DNA of 64,000 nucleotides from Globodera rostochiensis (GCA_018350325.1 JAEVLN010000016.1:1736044-1800043), one strand, 5' to 3'; counted from the stretch's first letter, positions 52,060-63,108 are shown. Made by a program: numbers and translations. The notes: generated by a model not told the origin, from the sequence alone.

Positions 52060-53150
52060 TATTGCATACAAAATAATGTGTTGGAATTCAGAATTAATCA
52101 TAAATATTTTATTAAACATGATCAAGATTATGTATGGTTGCAGTCTCATCCAGAGAACTGTGCCATTCACTTGTATTCCAAAGCCGCCAACTTCAACTAT
52201 TGATCTTCTAGGTTGATACTTTTGCTTTAAATCTTTTTAAATTTACCGCTTTTAAATTTATTATAAATATAGATTTTCAATCTCAATTACATTATAGAGT
52301 TAATTTCATACATCTTAAGTGGGGGGCGTTGGTGATCAAATTACGCTAAAGGTGTGACCCTGCTGGCTTTTAAAGGTTTATTCACTTGGTTACTTTCTGA
52401 CTTCCAATTTGGCCATTTTATTCTCGCCAATTTGTTGATTCATTTAGTTTTATTTCAAAATATAATTTGTTTAGGTTACAACTTTCAATTTAGGGACTTA
52501 TTTTAAACATAGGAATTATTATTTATAATTTTTAACATGGCTCCATGTGTCCTTCATTTTTCTTATGCGATGACTTTGTTGTATCAGATTGATTTACCAA
52601 TATTAATGATTTTTAACATGAATTTTTAATTGTTTTTAATAATTTTAATTCTTTGTCCGGCCATTACCTTCCATCCTTTTCATATTTTTATGCTTAATGT
52701 TTATGTCAAATCCAATTATTATTTTCAGCATAAAAATATTATATATATTTTTTTAATTATAATTCATACATTTATCATATGTGTTTTTTTAATTCTTAGT
52801 TGAATTATTATTTTATGAAATCATATTTAAATGTGGTGTATGCTGGTCTCACTTTTCTTGTCATTATTTTAATTCTCATTTAATTAAATGCATTTATTTT
52901 TGTATTAAGCTCGGCCGCATCTGCTTTTCCATCCCGACGATTCATGTTTTTATGCTGAAATATTCCCAAGTTGCAGTTATTATACAATTTTTATGTAAAT
53001 TATTTATGCAAAAATGTAACTTTTTAACTCTAGAATAGAATATCATGTTGCCTTTTCCTCGTATGAAAACGGCACGCACATCCCATTTATTAAAGACAAT
53101 TTTAGAAAAATATTTCCCATAAACCCCGACTATGGTAAAGATCATTATGA
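52060..53150. other. A/T-rich stretch with one old duplicate
   Basis: Contains 52359-52450, the partner of 45151-45240, and short ORFs of 64-67 codons without clear bias. No gene supported. Confidence 0.5.
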
Positions 53151-53204
53151 CTTATCGGTGAGTATCCTGTAGTCGAGTAACCAATTTTTAAAAATTTTTT
53201 AAAT

Positions 53205-53500
53205 TCTATCCAATTTTTAAGAAAATTTTTAAATCTACAAAAAATTTTCCTACGCCCCTCCCAGTCGTAAAAAAGCTTTAAAAAATTGGTATTTTTTAAA
53301 TTTGGCTGCAATTCTTTTAACAAATTGAGTTAAAATTTCAAAAAATTTTCCCGGTGGCGCCAATCGGCAGCGCCGACCCCCCCCCCCCCCCCCAGAAGTT
53401 TTAAAAAAATTAAAAAGCAGCAAAATTTACGAAATTTTCTTAACTAAATGTTTAAATTCTACAAAATTATTCCCGGCGGCGCCGTCAGAACCTCCAACAA
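53205..53500. repeat. Degenerate repeats ending in CCCGGCGGCGCC-like blocks
   Basis: Three loosely similar units, each an A/T-rich AAATTCTACAAAAATTTTC-type lead followed by a short GC block (TACGCCCCTCCC, CCCGGTGGCGCC, CCCGGCGGCGCC). The middle unit is followed by a run of 17 C at 53377-53393. Confidence 0.6.
53377..53393. repeat. Run of 17 C
   Basis: Seventeen consecutive C, likely length-variable and error-prone in assembly. Confidence 0.93.
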
Positions 53501-53737
53501 CAAAATCAGGGATAGATAGGAACTCGGGTAGAATCATTAAAATTTGACGATAAATTTATGAAAATTTTCATCTGTAAATTAAAAAAAATACAAATCTCTG
53601 CTTAAAGTAGGCCTATCCTTATAAACTAGAAAACAATGGAGAATAATTATGAAAATATTATAGCCAGAGTTATTTCAAAAATTTTAAAAATTCCTAAGGT
53701 TTGATCAATTTTACAAAAATTTCAAAAATTTTTGAAA

Positions 53738-53876
53738 AAATCCTGATTCTGGTCCAGGATCCTGGTCCGCAAAACGTACCAGGATCAGGATATCCTGAAA
53801 ACAGGATTTTTAATCCTGGTAAATCCTGATCCTGGTCATTTCCAAATCTTGATCCTGATCCTGATCCCGACTTTTT
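53738..53876. repeat. Degenerate TCCTGA/ATCAGG hexamer tract
   Basis: Many copies of TCCTGATCC, TCCTGGTC and their complements (GACCAGGATC, ACCAGGATCAGGATATCC) give a locally palindromic tract. The 61-codon minus ORF over it is a repeat artefact. Confidence 0.85.
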
Positions 53877-53885
53877 CAAAATTCC

Positions 53886-56800
53886 GGGCTCTAAAAAAAC
53901 AAGACAAATTACAAAAAAAACAACTAATAAAAAGTAATATCATTTCTCGAATCAAAGAAATGCAATGCACCTATCTTCCTCCTTGTAATTAAAATTAATT
54001 GAACTGGAAAGCAATCGCTTGATTGCAAAATAAAACGTAATCATCAAAAATGTAAAAAATCAAACTACCAAAAAAATTATAAATAAAATTCTTAGAAAAC
54101 CAAAATTTAAAATTGATTTAAATCAATGATTGGACACAGACAAGTATTTGGGTTGCCAAAGAAAAACCCGATGATAATAAACAATAATTTAATCATAAAA
54201 TTTTGACGGTAAAGAGTAAAAAAAGATTCTCAAATATATAAAAATGAATGTGACCCTAAAAGCACTGAAAACCAATGAAGACCGCCTTTGAAACACTAGA
54301 ATTTTTGGCAAACTTTAAAAGCAATTAAATAAACCCTAATGCTTTTATGTTTAAAGTATTACTTTTTAATGAAAAAATTTAAATGTGTTTTAATTTTTAA
54401 TATTTTAAATTTAAAATGAATACGAAATATGGACAAATTTTATAATTAAAAGTTTTTGAGTACGCAATTCATATATGGCGCCGTGTCTAGGCGGGAATAA
54501 ATTAAAAAACGATTTGTAGATATATAAAAAAAGTCTTGTATATGATAAAAATTGTCTAGATTAAATATCATTTTTTATTGCATAAAAAATTAAACAAAAA
54601 TTATTAATAAATGTATAAATTTTAATTTTCAAAAACAACAAATAAAGAAAAATGAAAATCATAAATTTAAACACTTAACAAATAAGCGACAAAATCATTA
54701 AATTCAAAGAAAAACAATTAAAATGATTTCAACTTACGATATCGGCTTTATGCACTGCAACCTAAAAATGTGTAACGTACAAGATATTATGAATTTTACA
54801 AAAGCAGTGCAATTTATTATGCTTAATTAAACAATTTTTTTCTTCAAAACAAAAAATTATTAAATTAAAAATGAACTTAACATAAATAAGTGTATAGATT
54901 TAAAGAATTCGGGTCGTTACACAAAAGCACCTTAAGTTCGAAAATATATGTTGAGAAAAAAGTTAAAAGATATTTTCTCAATAGATAAACTGCAAAAAGA
55001 AGCGACAAATCAAATATATATTATTTTTTAGAAAGTTAAAATAAATAAATTTCAAGAAATTTATGCCAAACCTTTTGTTTGACCGGAATTGTCTTTTTGA
55101 GATTAAAATCATATATTAATTCTATTTTAATACTTTTAATTAACTAATTAAAAATATGTATTCTATTTAATTATTTAATTCCTATTAGCTGATTTTGAAT
55201 GAAAAAGAAAACGCTTACTCGGCGTTTGACCATCAGTCGAAAAAGGCTGCAGCAAGACGTTTATAATTGTTTTTAATTTGCTTTACCTTCAATAAAAACT
55301 TTATTAATTACATATAACCAATAATAAAATTTATTCTAATTGCAGAAATTTGTCCATTTAAATATAATAATTATGTTTAAAAAAACCTTTTTCTCATTTA
55401 CTAGTAAAATTTAAAAAGCGGGGATTTTTTAACGAAAATTATTAATAAAAACTCGACGAAAAGATAAAACATCGAGCCCTGAATGGTCAAGGAATGCCAT
55501 ATGCCGAATACAAGAAAATATTCACCTGTCGTTTAATCAAAAGAATAAAATGCTTTTAATGAAATAAATTTAATATTAACAAAATTTTGAGACACGAGCC
55601 ATGAGCTACTATAAAATAATAACTAATAAAAATAAAATGCTAAATAATTCAAATATATCTTAAAATGAGCATTTTTTTAACATTAAGCTAGCTTTTAAAA
55701 GCAATAAAAGCATATTGTGCCGTTATGAAAATAGTGTGGTTTTAACCACTCTTTTTTATTATTAAATCTAGAAAATAGTTTAGTAAACTTAACTAATAAT
55801 ACCATAATTAAAGATTTATAAATTAAAGTTGATCAATGAGCTCAAACACGAGCAAATAATTAGTTTGCATTTTTTATATTCATAATTAACGAAACAAATA
55901 ATTAATTATTCACGTAATATAAACATTTTGTATAAAATTATATTATTCTGACATTGCTCGTAGAACTCGTATATTATTTTAATTTTTTAAACCAAACATT
56001 CAATTGCTACACATAAATCGGCCCCATACTAAATATTCAAAACACAAAATAGCCAGAGTATGTTTAAATCTTTATGCTGAAAGTCACCTTTTTGAGCATG
56101 TCAAGGCGAGAAAAGAAAAGGTCGGACTTTTTGTTGCCTTAGTAGGCGAATCTTCTGTTTTTGAGATTTATTTATATTTTTATGCAATTAAATTTTTCTG
56201 TGCTATTAAAAAGCCGCATTTTATTTTGCTTTAACCTACTATTAATCATTTTACGCGAGATCGGAGCCTTCCATTTTTCACCAATATTTGAATTGTATCC
56301 TGGTTATTCTTTTTATCTGCGTATCGATGTAATTAAAGAAGTTTATATCATTTATTATGCTTTTTATCGAATTGTTTATTATTAAATTATTATTTATTAC
56401 GATCATTTATTTATTCAATTATATTGTTGAATCAACCCTGTATTAATAATTATGTTAAATACGGTTTTATTATTTTTATCTTAATTATCATTTTAAACTT
56501 TAAAAAGAAAAGCAACATTTATCAGCATTATTTATTTAATTAAATTGTCGTAAGCCATTTTTTATTTGGGTAGAAGCACTCAATTCTTTAGGTTATGAGA
56601 AGAAAAAATTCTAGCTTTTTACATTATCGGATATCATATTGTGTGTTTTGAAGTAATAGAGTAATTTAGCTCAAAAATAGATTGTATCATGTGATGTCTT
56701 CGCACTTTAATGGTTTGTTCTTTTGTCCATTTGAGCGCATTTTATTGCTTAATATGATCCCAAAGATATTTTGACAAAGAGTCCTTCATGCACGGAACAG

Positions 56801-57990
56801 ATTTAAAGTTTATATAACACGGTATGATGCTTTTTAATACCTTCACACAAAAGTATGTTTTAATTGCGCATTAGATTTATAATCTCCGAGTCAAACTTCT
56901 CTGTTTAGTTCATAATTTATTTATGCTTCGAGCAATTTTAAACAGTATTTTAATGATTAAAGAAAGCCTTCATATTTTTATTTCTTTCGTTAAAATGTTT
57001 TTTAATTTATTTTATACACTAATTTGAAATAAAAATGCTTTTAATTTTGTTCATTTTAACTAAAGATTCGTAACACTTTTCTTTGGGACGCATGCCATCA
57101 TCGTAAAGAGTTTTTGATATTTGTTTCCAAATGTGAAAATTTTTGATACAATGAAAACCAGTATTTTTTCAAAAATATTAAAGGCAAATATACAATTTTT
57201 CGCACTTTTAGTTTTATTTCAAATTTTAGAATGATTAAATTTAGTTTTTTATGTGAATGTATTTAAATAATTAATGGGAATAATAATTTCTGTTTTTTGA
57301 ATAACTGAAAATAAATTTTTTTTTAGATATTACAAAAAATCTTTATTAATCAGTTAGTATTTAAAATATGACGTTTTTGCAAAACATTTATTTATCATAA
57401 TTGTCCAATTCTTGGATTTTAATTATATTTGTAAATTTGGGCCGCTATTTGTTTTCACTTTTCCAATTAAATTTTGGTTTTTGTATGTTATTTGGTTGTC
57501 ATTTTAATGTTATGGTTTTTCTTAATTAGTTTCTGTTTTTATGCTGTGTTTTTTAATTAACTATTTATTAATTGGGTTTTTATCAATTAATGGGATTCAT
57601 AAATGTTGACATTCCTCTTTATTTCAGAAAAATTTTTATTGGGATTTTATTTTGAGCTTTTCGAAAACGTAGGTATTTGTATCAGTCTATTAAATTATGC
57701 ATATAATGCATTTTTCTTAAAGAGTGATTAAATAATAGCAACTTTATATTTTGATTTAAAACCATAATTTATTAAAGAAAAAAAACAAATCGCCTTATAA
57801 AAAATAAGTTTATCAAAAATAAAATTTAATTACTTATAACAATTAACAATATTAAATGATTATTGAAACAAAAAATAAAATGGAAATAATGAAAACTTGT
57901 TAAAATGCAATTTTTCTTGAAAAATAGTCAAATTTGCTTGATTTGTATTTTGCTAATTTTTTTGTATATACTTTAAAAGGAAAGAGCCAT
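53886..57990. other. A/T-rich stretch before the Maverick
   Basis: Small islets at about 54,475-54,500, 55,205-55,262 (plus frame AYSAFDHQSKKAAARRL) and 55,490-55,530. A 76-codon plus ORF at 56,004-56,234 contains CLNLYAESHLFEHVKARKE with a strong second-position A/T bias (40 of 51 counted) and may be an exon, but no partner was found. Confidence 0.45.
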
Positions 57991-57994
57991 AAAT

Positions 57995-58045
57995 ATTTAT
58001 AAAAACGAACCGGCCTCACAGTTCAATTCTCTCTTCCTCTCTCCT
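57995..58045 (+). promoter_or_regulatory. Possible promoter at the element's left edge
   Basis: A TATA-like TTTATAAAAA at 57997-58006 is followed by a pyrimidine-rich CAATTCTCTCTTCCTCTCTC leader and an ATG at 58046. Base composition shifts from A/T-rich to GC-rich here. Position only; no transcript evidence. Confidence 0.25.
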
Positions 58046-58319
58046 ATGTCAATGATTAATTTGAATAAATCATTCATTTGGCGTAAATGAGCGTGATAAA
58101 ATCATCAATCCCTCAACAGGGCGAGAATTTGTTGATTTTGATTTGACTTGGGCGATTGAACGACTGGTGAACCCCCGTCCGGAAAATGCCCCGTCGCCAA
58201 GCGGAACTCGGGAGCTGACGAAAAAGCTCTTGCAAGACCCAAACGCCAAGTTAATCAACCCCCGATTTGTCGGATCCGGGAAGATAGGCATTATCAAACG
58301 CGGGGGATTTGCCCTTTAA
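58046..58319 (+). CDS. Small unknown ORF directly before the integrase
   Basis: Exon 58046-58082 starts MSMINLNKSFIW. A 37-nt GT-AG intron (GTAAAT to CAACAG) leads to exon 58120-58319, which contains FVDFDLTWAIERLVNPRP and LINPRFVGSGKIGIIKRG and ends TAA: 78 residues in all. Codon use and intron size match the integrase. The stop is separated from the integrase ATG by a single base, so the two may share a transcript, or the ORF may be an exon of a larger unseen gene. Without splicing, the downstream frame has no ATG. I do not recognise the product. It is basic at the C-terminus. Confidence 0.5.
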
Positions 58320-58320
58320 A

Positions 58321-59473
58321 ATGGAAGAAAAAATAAATAAAATATACACGGATCCCTCCAATCCGGGAGGGTTTGCGGGCGCAAAGCCTTTATACAAGGC
58401 AGTCAAAAAGAAACACCCTGGCGTGAAGAGGGCAGAGTTTGACGACTTTTTGCGGGGAAGTACCACCTATACGCTGTTTAAACCTAAGCGCGAAAAATTC
58501 CGGCGCCTAAAAACAATCCCCGGCGGGTTTATGACCGGTGAGTTGCCCTCCCTTTAGCCCTTTTAACTTTGCGTTCAGATGTACAAGCCGACTTGGCAGA
58601 CTTCCAAGCCCTGTCGCGAAAGAATTCCGGTAATCGATACCTTTTGTTGGCAGTTGATGTGTTGTCGAGGCGGATGTTTGGCGTGCCAGTCAAAAGTAAA
58701 AAGCCCGCTGAGATGAAAAGGGCCTTTGAAGAACTTTTTGGCCAAATGCCAAAACTTCCTGAAACCTTGTACACCGACCGGGGGCTCGAGTTTGTGGCTA
58801 AGCCCCTCAAGGAGTTTTACACCGAAAAAGGCATTAAAAAGTTTGAGACAAGTTCAAAGAAGAAGGCCGCCGTTGCTGAGCGCGCAATTCGCACCCTTAA
58901 AACCCGCCTGTACAAATATTTTTCTGCCAAAAATACCTCAACTTGGGTGGATGTACTTGCGAAATTTTTGGCTGCCATAAATAATTCGGTGTGCCGCGCA
59001 ACCGGCCTAAAACCCATCGACATTGATGAACAAAACGCGAGGGTGGTGTGGAAAAAAGTCTATGGCGAAAGTATTGAGCCCTCTATCAAGACACCCAAGA
59101 TCAAATTGGGGGAAAATGTCAGAATTCCAGAACCCAAACACATTTTTGAAAAGGGTATAAAAGTTCAAATCTTAAGTTTTTAAATTAATTAAATTTTTTA
59201 GGATATATGCCAAACTATTCGGACCATGTCTATACTGTTGATGAACGGCGTTCATCCAACCCCGAACATTATTTCGTCAAAGATTATTATGGAACAAAAC
59301 TCAAACGAAAATTTTATTTACCCGAGCTGACAAAAGTAAAAGTTGACAAAAATACACTGTACAGGGTGGAGAAGAAGTACAAGGAGAGGATAAGAGATGG
59401 CCAAAAAGAGATGTTGGTAAAATTTATTGGATTTTCGGAAAAATATTGGGTTACAAAGGAAGATTTTGATTAA
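58321..59473 (+). CDS. Maverick integrase with chromodomain, three exons
   Basis: Retroviral-type (DDE) integrase that would join element ends to host DNA in the nucleus. Exons 58321-58537, 58579-59154 and 59202-59473 join in frame to 354 residues; the introns are 41 and 47 nt with GTGAGT/TTCAG and GTATAA/TTTTAG edges. The N-terminal part (IYTDPSNPGGFAGAKPLY) is the usual Polinton lead and lacks a zinc HHCC set. The core shows ADLADF (Asp77), YTDRGLEF (Asp139) and AVAERAIRTLK (Glu173, 34 positions later). A beta-rich domain follows, then a chromodomain at about 317-353 (YRVEKKY to YWVTKEDF). All catalytic residues are present and no stop or frameshift is seen. The start ATG 58321 is the first in frame; an upstream in-frame TTG exists but adds only a few residues. 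Confidence 0.93.
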
Positions 59474-59503
59474 AAATAAAATAAAATGATAAAAATTAAA
59501 ATT
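59474..59503. terminator. Shared 3' gap between integrase and polymerase
   Basis: Only 30 bp separate the two converging stop codons. The gap contains AATAAA-like AAATAAAATAAAATG on the plus strand, a possible poly(A) signal for the integrase. No AATAAA is visible on the minus strand within the gap, so the polymerase message would have to end inside the integrase 3' exon. Confidence 0.45.
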
Positions 59504-62494
59504 TTAATCGGATTCGGGAGCAAGATCGGCGACGTTAAAGTTATATTCGGGGTCTGGCACAAAAACTTGGCAATCACAACAGTGGGGGTTGTTCAGCTGG
59601 CAGTACTCCTTGTCCGTGTAGCCAAAAGGGACCACCCGCAGGCCATGATCTCTGATCACCCCCTTATTGACCGTTGGATTGAACCTCTTGTCCAAGGGGA
59701 CGGTGAAGATCTCCCCTTTTTTGGTGATCCGGAAGTTCTTTGACGGGTAGTGGAAGTTGCAGTAGTTGTCCACTGCGCCCCACTTCTCCAGAACCATCTC
59801 TTTCATCTTGGCGTAGTTGATCTGCTGGCACGCGTCCGAGTCGAGGGTGATCCCGCGCAGCTTCATTTTGTACTGGTCCTCGCCGGTGGTGTTGTCCCGA
59901 AGCCAGAGCGCGTAGGCCTTTGGGCCCGCTAAAATAGCAATTTATTTTTTTAAAAATTTTTTTTGGTCCCCCAACCCCAAAACATACCACACACGAATTC
60001 CACAATCGTGTGATGTGGATATTCATCGGCCAATTCTCCTAAAATTGAACCCCTATTTGTTTTTTTGAATTTAAAAAATCACCAAGTTGCTCTCCGCCTG
60101 GCAGCGGGTCCCCCAGGGCCGTCTCGTACTCGTAGAAGATGGAGTCGGTGTCCTTAAAAAGACAAGTTTTGAAAATTGTTATTTTTTTTTTAACAATTAC
60201 CATGTAAAGTACGCGCGTGTCTTCGCGCCAGGTGCCACCTGGAACACAAAAGACCTTCTGCAGTGAATCGAGGAGATGTATTCGTGCCGCTGATGTCGTC
60301 CAAAGGGCTATCGCAACCTGATATTTTCAAATTTAAATTGTTTCCCCTAAAGCCCTTCGAAATTTTTACGTTGCTCGTGTCGTGCTCGACCACGTGCTCG
60401 TCCTTGGCCTTGTAGCACACCATCCAAAATTTTTCAGTCAGCTGATCGATGCTGCTGATGTCGATCTTGTCGTCGTTCAGCAGCTTGGCCAGATCCGAGT
60501 GGTTGTCGATGATCTCTGTTTTGGTCAGGCGATTTCTAAATTTAAAAAAAAAATTTTTTGTTTGAATTGATTAATTTTTAAATTGTTTTATTTCTAAATT
60601 ATACCTCAGCGCGAAACGCCCCCAAAGGGAGTTCAGGCAGAGTTTTGCCACGTAGCGCAGCCCTGCGTTGTACTTGATGTTGGCCGGGTTCAACCGCACT
60701 TGGCACACGCTCCAAGCCTTGTCGATGTAAGCTTGTTTTCGCGCTGCGGCCTCCTCCTCGCTGATGCCCTCCTCTGAACAATTTGCCGGGTAGCCGCTGG
60801 CTAATATATTTATTAATTGCGGAAATTGATTCAAATAAAAAATTACCCTCAAATTTCATCTTCAAAAATTTCTCGAGGTAGCTGTGGAACAAAAAGCCAC
60901 TCCAGTCGCATGCCAACGGCCAAATGTAAGCCCTGTACACACGCGTCACTCTATAGCCCACTCTGAGGGCTTCCTCCAACTCGATGTATGGGGTGGTTAC
61001 CGAAAACCCTAAAAATTTAAATTAATTTAATTATTTTAAAATATTTAACCTCTTTCCTCGTCCTCAAAATGAGGACAACTGTATTCTCTGTCCACCGCGC
61101 CGCTCGGGAAGAGTTCAGCACACTTCCGGCACAAGGGAAACAGAGTCCTCTTGTTCATCCGAAGCGGCAAGACGGGGATGCCGTAATAAACGTGACGAGG
61201 CGGCACAACGAAACACTTGATAATTCCCTCCAGCCTGTACCCGTCGTCCCCGACAACATCGGCGGGTTTGCACCAATGGACGTCCTTGTCGAAGTGGACA
61301 AGGGTTGGGTGCCCGACCGGGTAGTTGGTGAACATGTTCCTATTTTTTAAAAATTTAAAGACCAAACATTGGCACCACCTTTACCGTGACGGATAAAGAC
61401 TGTTGAAGTCTTTAATTTTGATGGTCCTTGGCAGGAGCACACCATCATCCTTGATCACAGACGCCCCTAACCACTCAGGGCCAGTTCGGCCTTTAATTAA
61501 ATTTTTATTTTTATTTATTTAATTTTTATTTACCTCCAAAAAAGGCGTCATGGAAGTCGATGGGCCCCGAGTCGGGCGTGTTGTCGAAGAACGCCTTCAT
61601 CGCTGGGGTGTCCTCCAGCAGCCGGTTGAGATGGCACTCCCAGACAATTTCAACTTCGAACTCACGCGCAATTTGGGCAATTCGCTTCGCGTCCCTTGCG
61701 CGGATTGCCCCAGCTGTCTTCCCTCCTCCAACAATTGCCGCGTCGTCAGGAAAACAATGAGGGCAAGCGTGCCAATAGCAACTGTTGTTTGATGAAGAAT
61801 ATTATTATTGTACCAGATTTTTTTCACTTACCCGTTGACCTCAATTGCGAGGTTATTGCCGTCTCCCGGCCTTTCCAGCATCCCGTCCAAGCTGTAGTTG
61901 CCGAATTTGTACTCTCCGCCAGGGCTTTCGACGTGGCGAAGGGTGAGGCCGTTTTCGCGCATCTCCTCCTCCGCGCGCCACTTAAGTTATTATTTCTTAT
62001 TTTATTTATAAATTTTAACTTACCTTTAGGTATTTCCGTGCAATGGTGCTTTGCTTTCCTCTCTTCTCGTAGCCAAGGTGGGGGATTATGGCGATCTTCT
62101 GCTTGTCGTAGTGCGCCAAGGACACAAAAAACTTCATGCAAGCGGACTAAAATTATTTTAAATATTTTATTTATTTTAAAATTTAATTAAACCAACCGGA
62201 ATCGTCACCGAATCGGTGATGTCATCAAACGTTTCGCTGTAGAACAATTTGCGCATCTTGATAACGCCATGCGCAAGAATTTGGACGTCTAATTTCAAAA
62301 AAAGTTTTAAATTTTATTGTTTAAAATTCACCGGTTCTGCAGTAATCGGCGATTACTTCGCGCAGGAGGAACGGCGTGTTGAAGTTCTCCCTGTGCCAGC
62401 TTTCAAGTTTCTTTCGCTCTTCAGGGAAATGCCCGCCTGGGTAGTACATCTCCAGCGGCGGCAGGGTTTCGAGCTCAATGTCGTAGTTTTCTTC
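59504..62494 (-). CDS. Protein-primed family B DNA polymerase, 14 exons, 5' part missing
   Basis: Replicates the element using a protein primer. Exons, in gene order: 62332-62494, 62197-62288, 62024-62146, 61832-61980, 61534-61781, 61385-61490, 61050-61339, 60847-61008, 60605-60800, 60370-60535, 60201-60317, 60083-60152, 59988-60038, 59504-59928. All 13 introns are GT-AG, 41-69 nt and A/T-rich, and every junction keeps frame: 785 codons, then TAA. Motifs by codon from the first visible exon: Exo III YCRTDVQIL (51-59); EVNGCYWHACPHCF; FFGGRTGPEW; motif A DFNSLYPS (Asp286); YPVGHPT; motif B KLCLNSLWG (497-505); motif C MDTDS (605-608); KAY (648-650). Exo I and II, normally further N-terminal, are not found; the last acceptor at 62495 leads into A/T-rich DNA and a minisatellite. 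The key polymerase residues are intact. Confidence 0.93.
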
Positions 62495-62654
62495 CTAAAT
62501 TGAAAAAATAATTTAAAAATATTAAAACTCGCGCGATGAAAAATTCAAAATTTAAATTTAAAAAATTAAAAATGTTGCGCAGTGTGCGCAAGTAACTCGC
62601 GCAGTTAAAAATTGGAATATTAAAATAATTAAATATAAATATTAAATAAAGCCG
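62495..62654. other. A/T-rich spacer with short GCGC blocks
   Basis: Either intron 5' of the first visible polymerase exon or its upstream region. It has no minus-strand coding resembling the polymerase N-terminus. Short CTCGCGCG and GTGCGCAAG blocks look like decayed units of the adjacent minisatellite. Confidence 0.6.
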
Positions 62655-63007
62655 CGCAGGGAAAAAATTTGCATAAATTCGCGCAGGGTGCGCGAGTGGG
62701 TCGCGCAGGGAAAATAAATTCGCTCAGGGTGCGCGAGCGGAACGCGCACGGAAAAAATTTGCATAAATTCGCGCAGGGTGCGCGAGTGGGTCGCGCAGGG
62801 AAAATAAATTCGCGCAGGGTACGCGAGTGGAACGCGCACGGAAAAAATTTGCATAAATTCGCGCAGGGTGCGCGAGTGGGTCGCGCAGGGAAAATAAATT
62901 CGCGCAGGGTGCGCGAGTGGATCGTGCAGGGACATAATTTGCATAAATTCGCGCAGGGCGCGCGAGTGGATCGCGCAAGGAAAAAATTTGCATAAATTTG
63001 CGCAGAG
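62655..63007. repeat. GC-rich minisatellite, 90-bp unit of two halves
   Basis: GAAAAAATTTGCATAAATTC recurs at 62661, 62751, 62841 and (variant) 62931, exactly 90 bp apart, with a last shortened unit from about 62980. Each unit has two related halves built from CGCGCAGGGTGCGCGAGTGG. Because 90 is divisible by three, repeat-coded frames stay open (108 codons plus strand, 153 minus strand), but the products are 30-residue repeats and not evidence of a gene. Confidence 0.96.
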
Positions 63008-63108
63008 GTTTAAAAGGTGTGTTATGTGCGTGAGAGCCCTTTCAATAAGCGTGACAGGGCCGTAAGCACCCCTTAAAACAAAAAGCAAAGTCAAAAGAAA
63101 CAAAATAG

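Larger units (their letters stand above)
58046..62494. mobile_element. Maverick/Polinton fragment
   Basis: Integrase and protein-primed family B DNA polymerase, the two defining genes of Maverick/Polinton elements, lie tail to tail with a small unknown ORF on the integrase side. All share GC-rich exons and very short A/T-rich introns, unlike the surrounding DNA. I found no terminal inverted repeats and no target-site duplication. The capsid, penton, protease and ATPase genes of complete elements are absent from the window, so this is either one end of an element continuing to the right of a minisatellite or a truncated remnant. Intact frames argue against great age or suggest retained function. 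Confidence 0.92.

Noticed and set aside
1..58000. Ciliate-like germline segments separated by excised A/T-rich DNA
   Set aside because: Several islets have normal GT-AG edges and no consistent short repeats at islet ends were found. Kept only as an open question in the findings.
58083..58125. NPSTGR motif, as in the two-cysteine adaptor domain of large DNA viruses
   Set aside because: It appears only if the 37-nt intron is not removed, that frame has no start codon, and no cysteines accompany it.
58700..59100. Antisense and alternative-frame ORFs over the integrase and polymerase exons
   Set aside because: Shadows of the well-supported coding frames in GC-rich DNA.
62642..63103. 153-codon minus ORF and 108-codon plus ORF
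   Set aside because: Both are translations of the 90-bp minisatellite, whose length is divisible by three.
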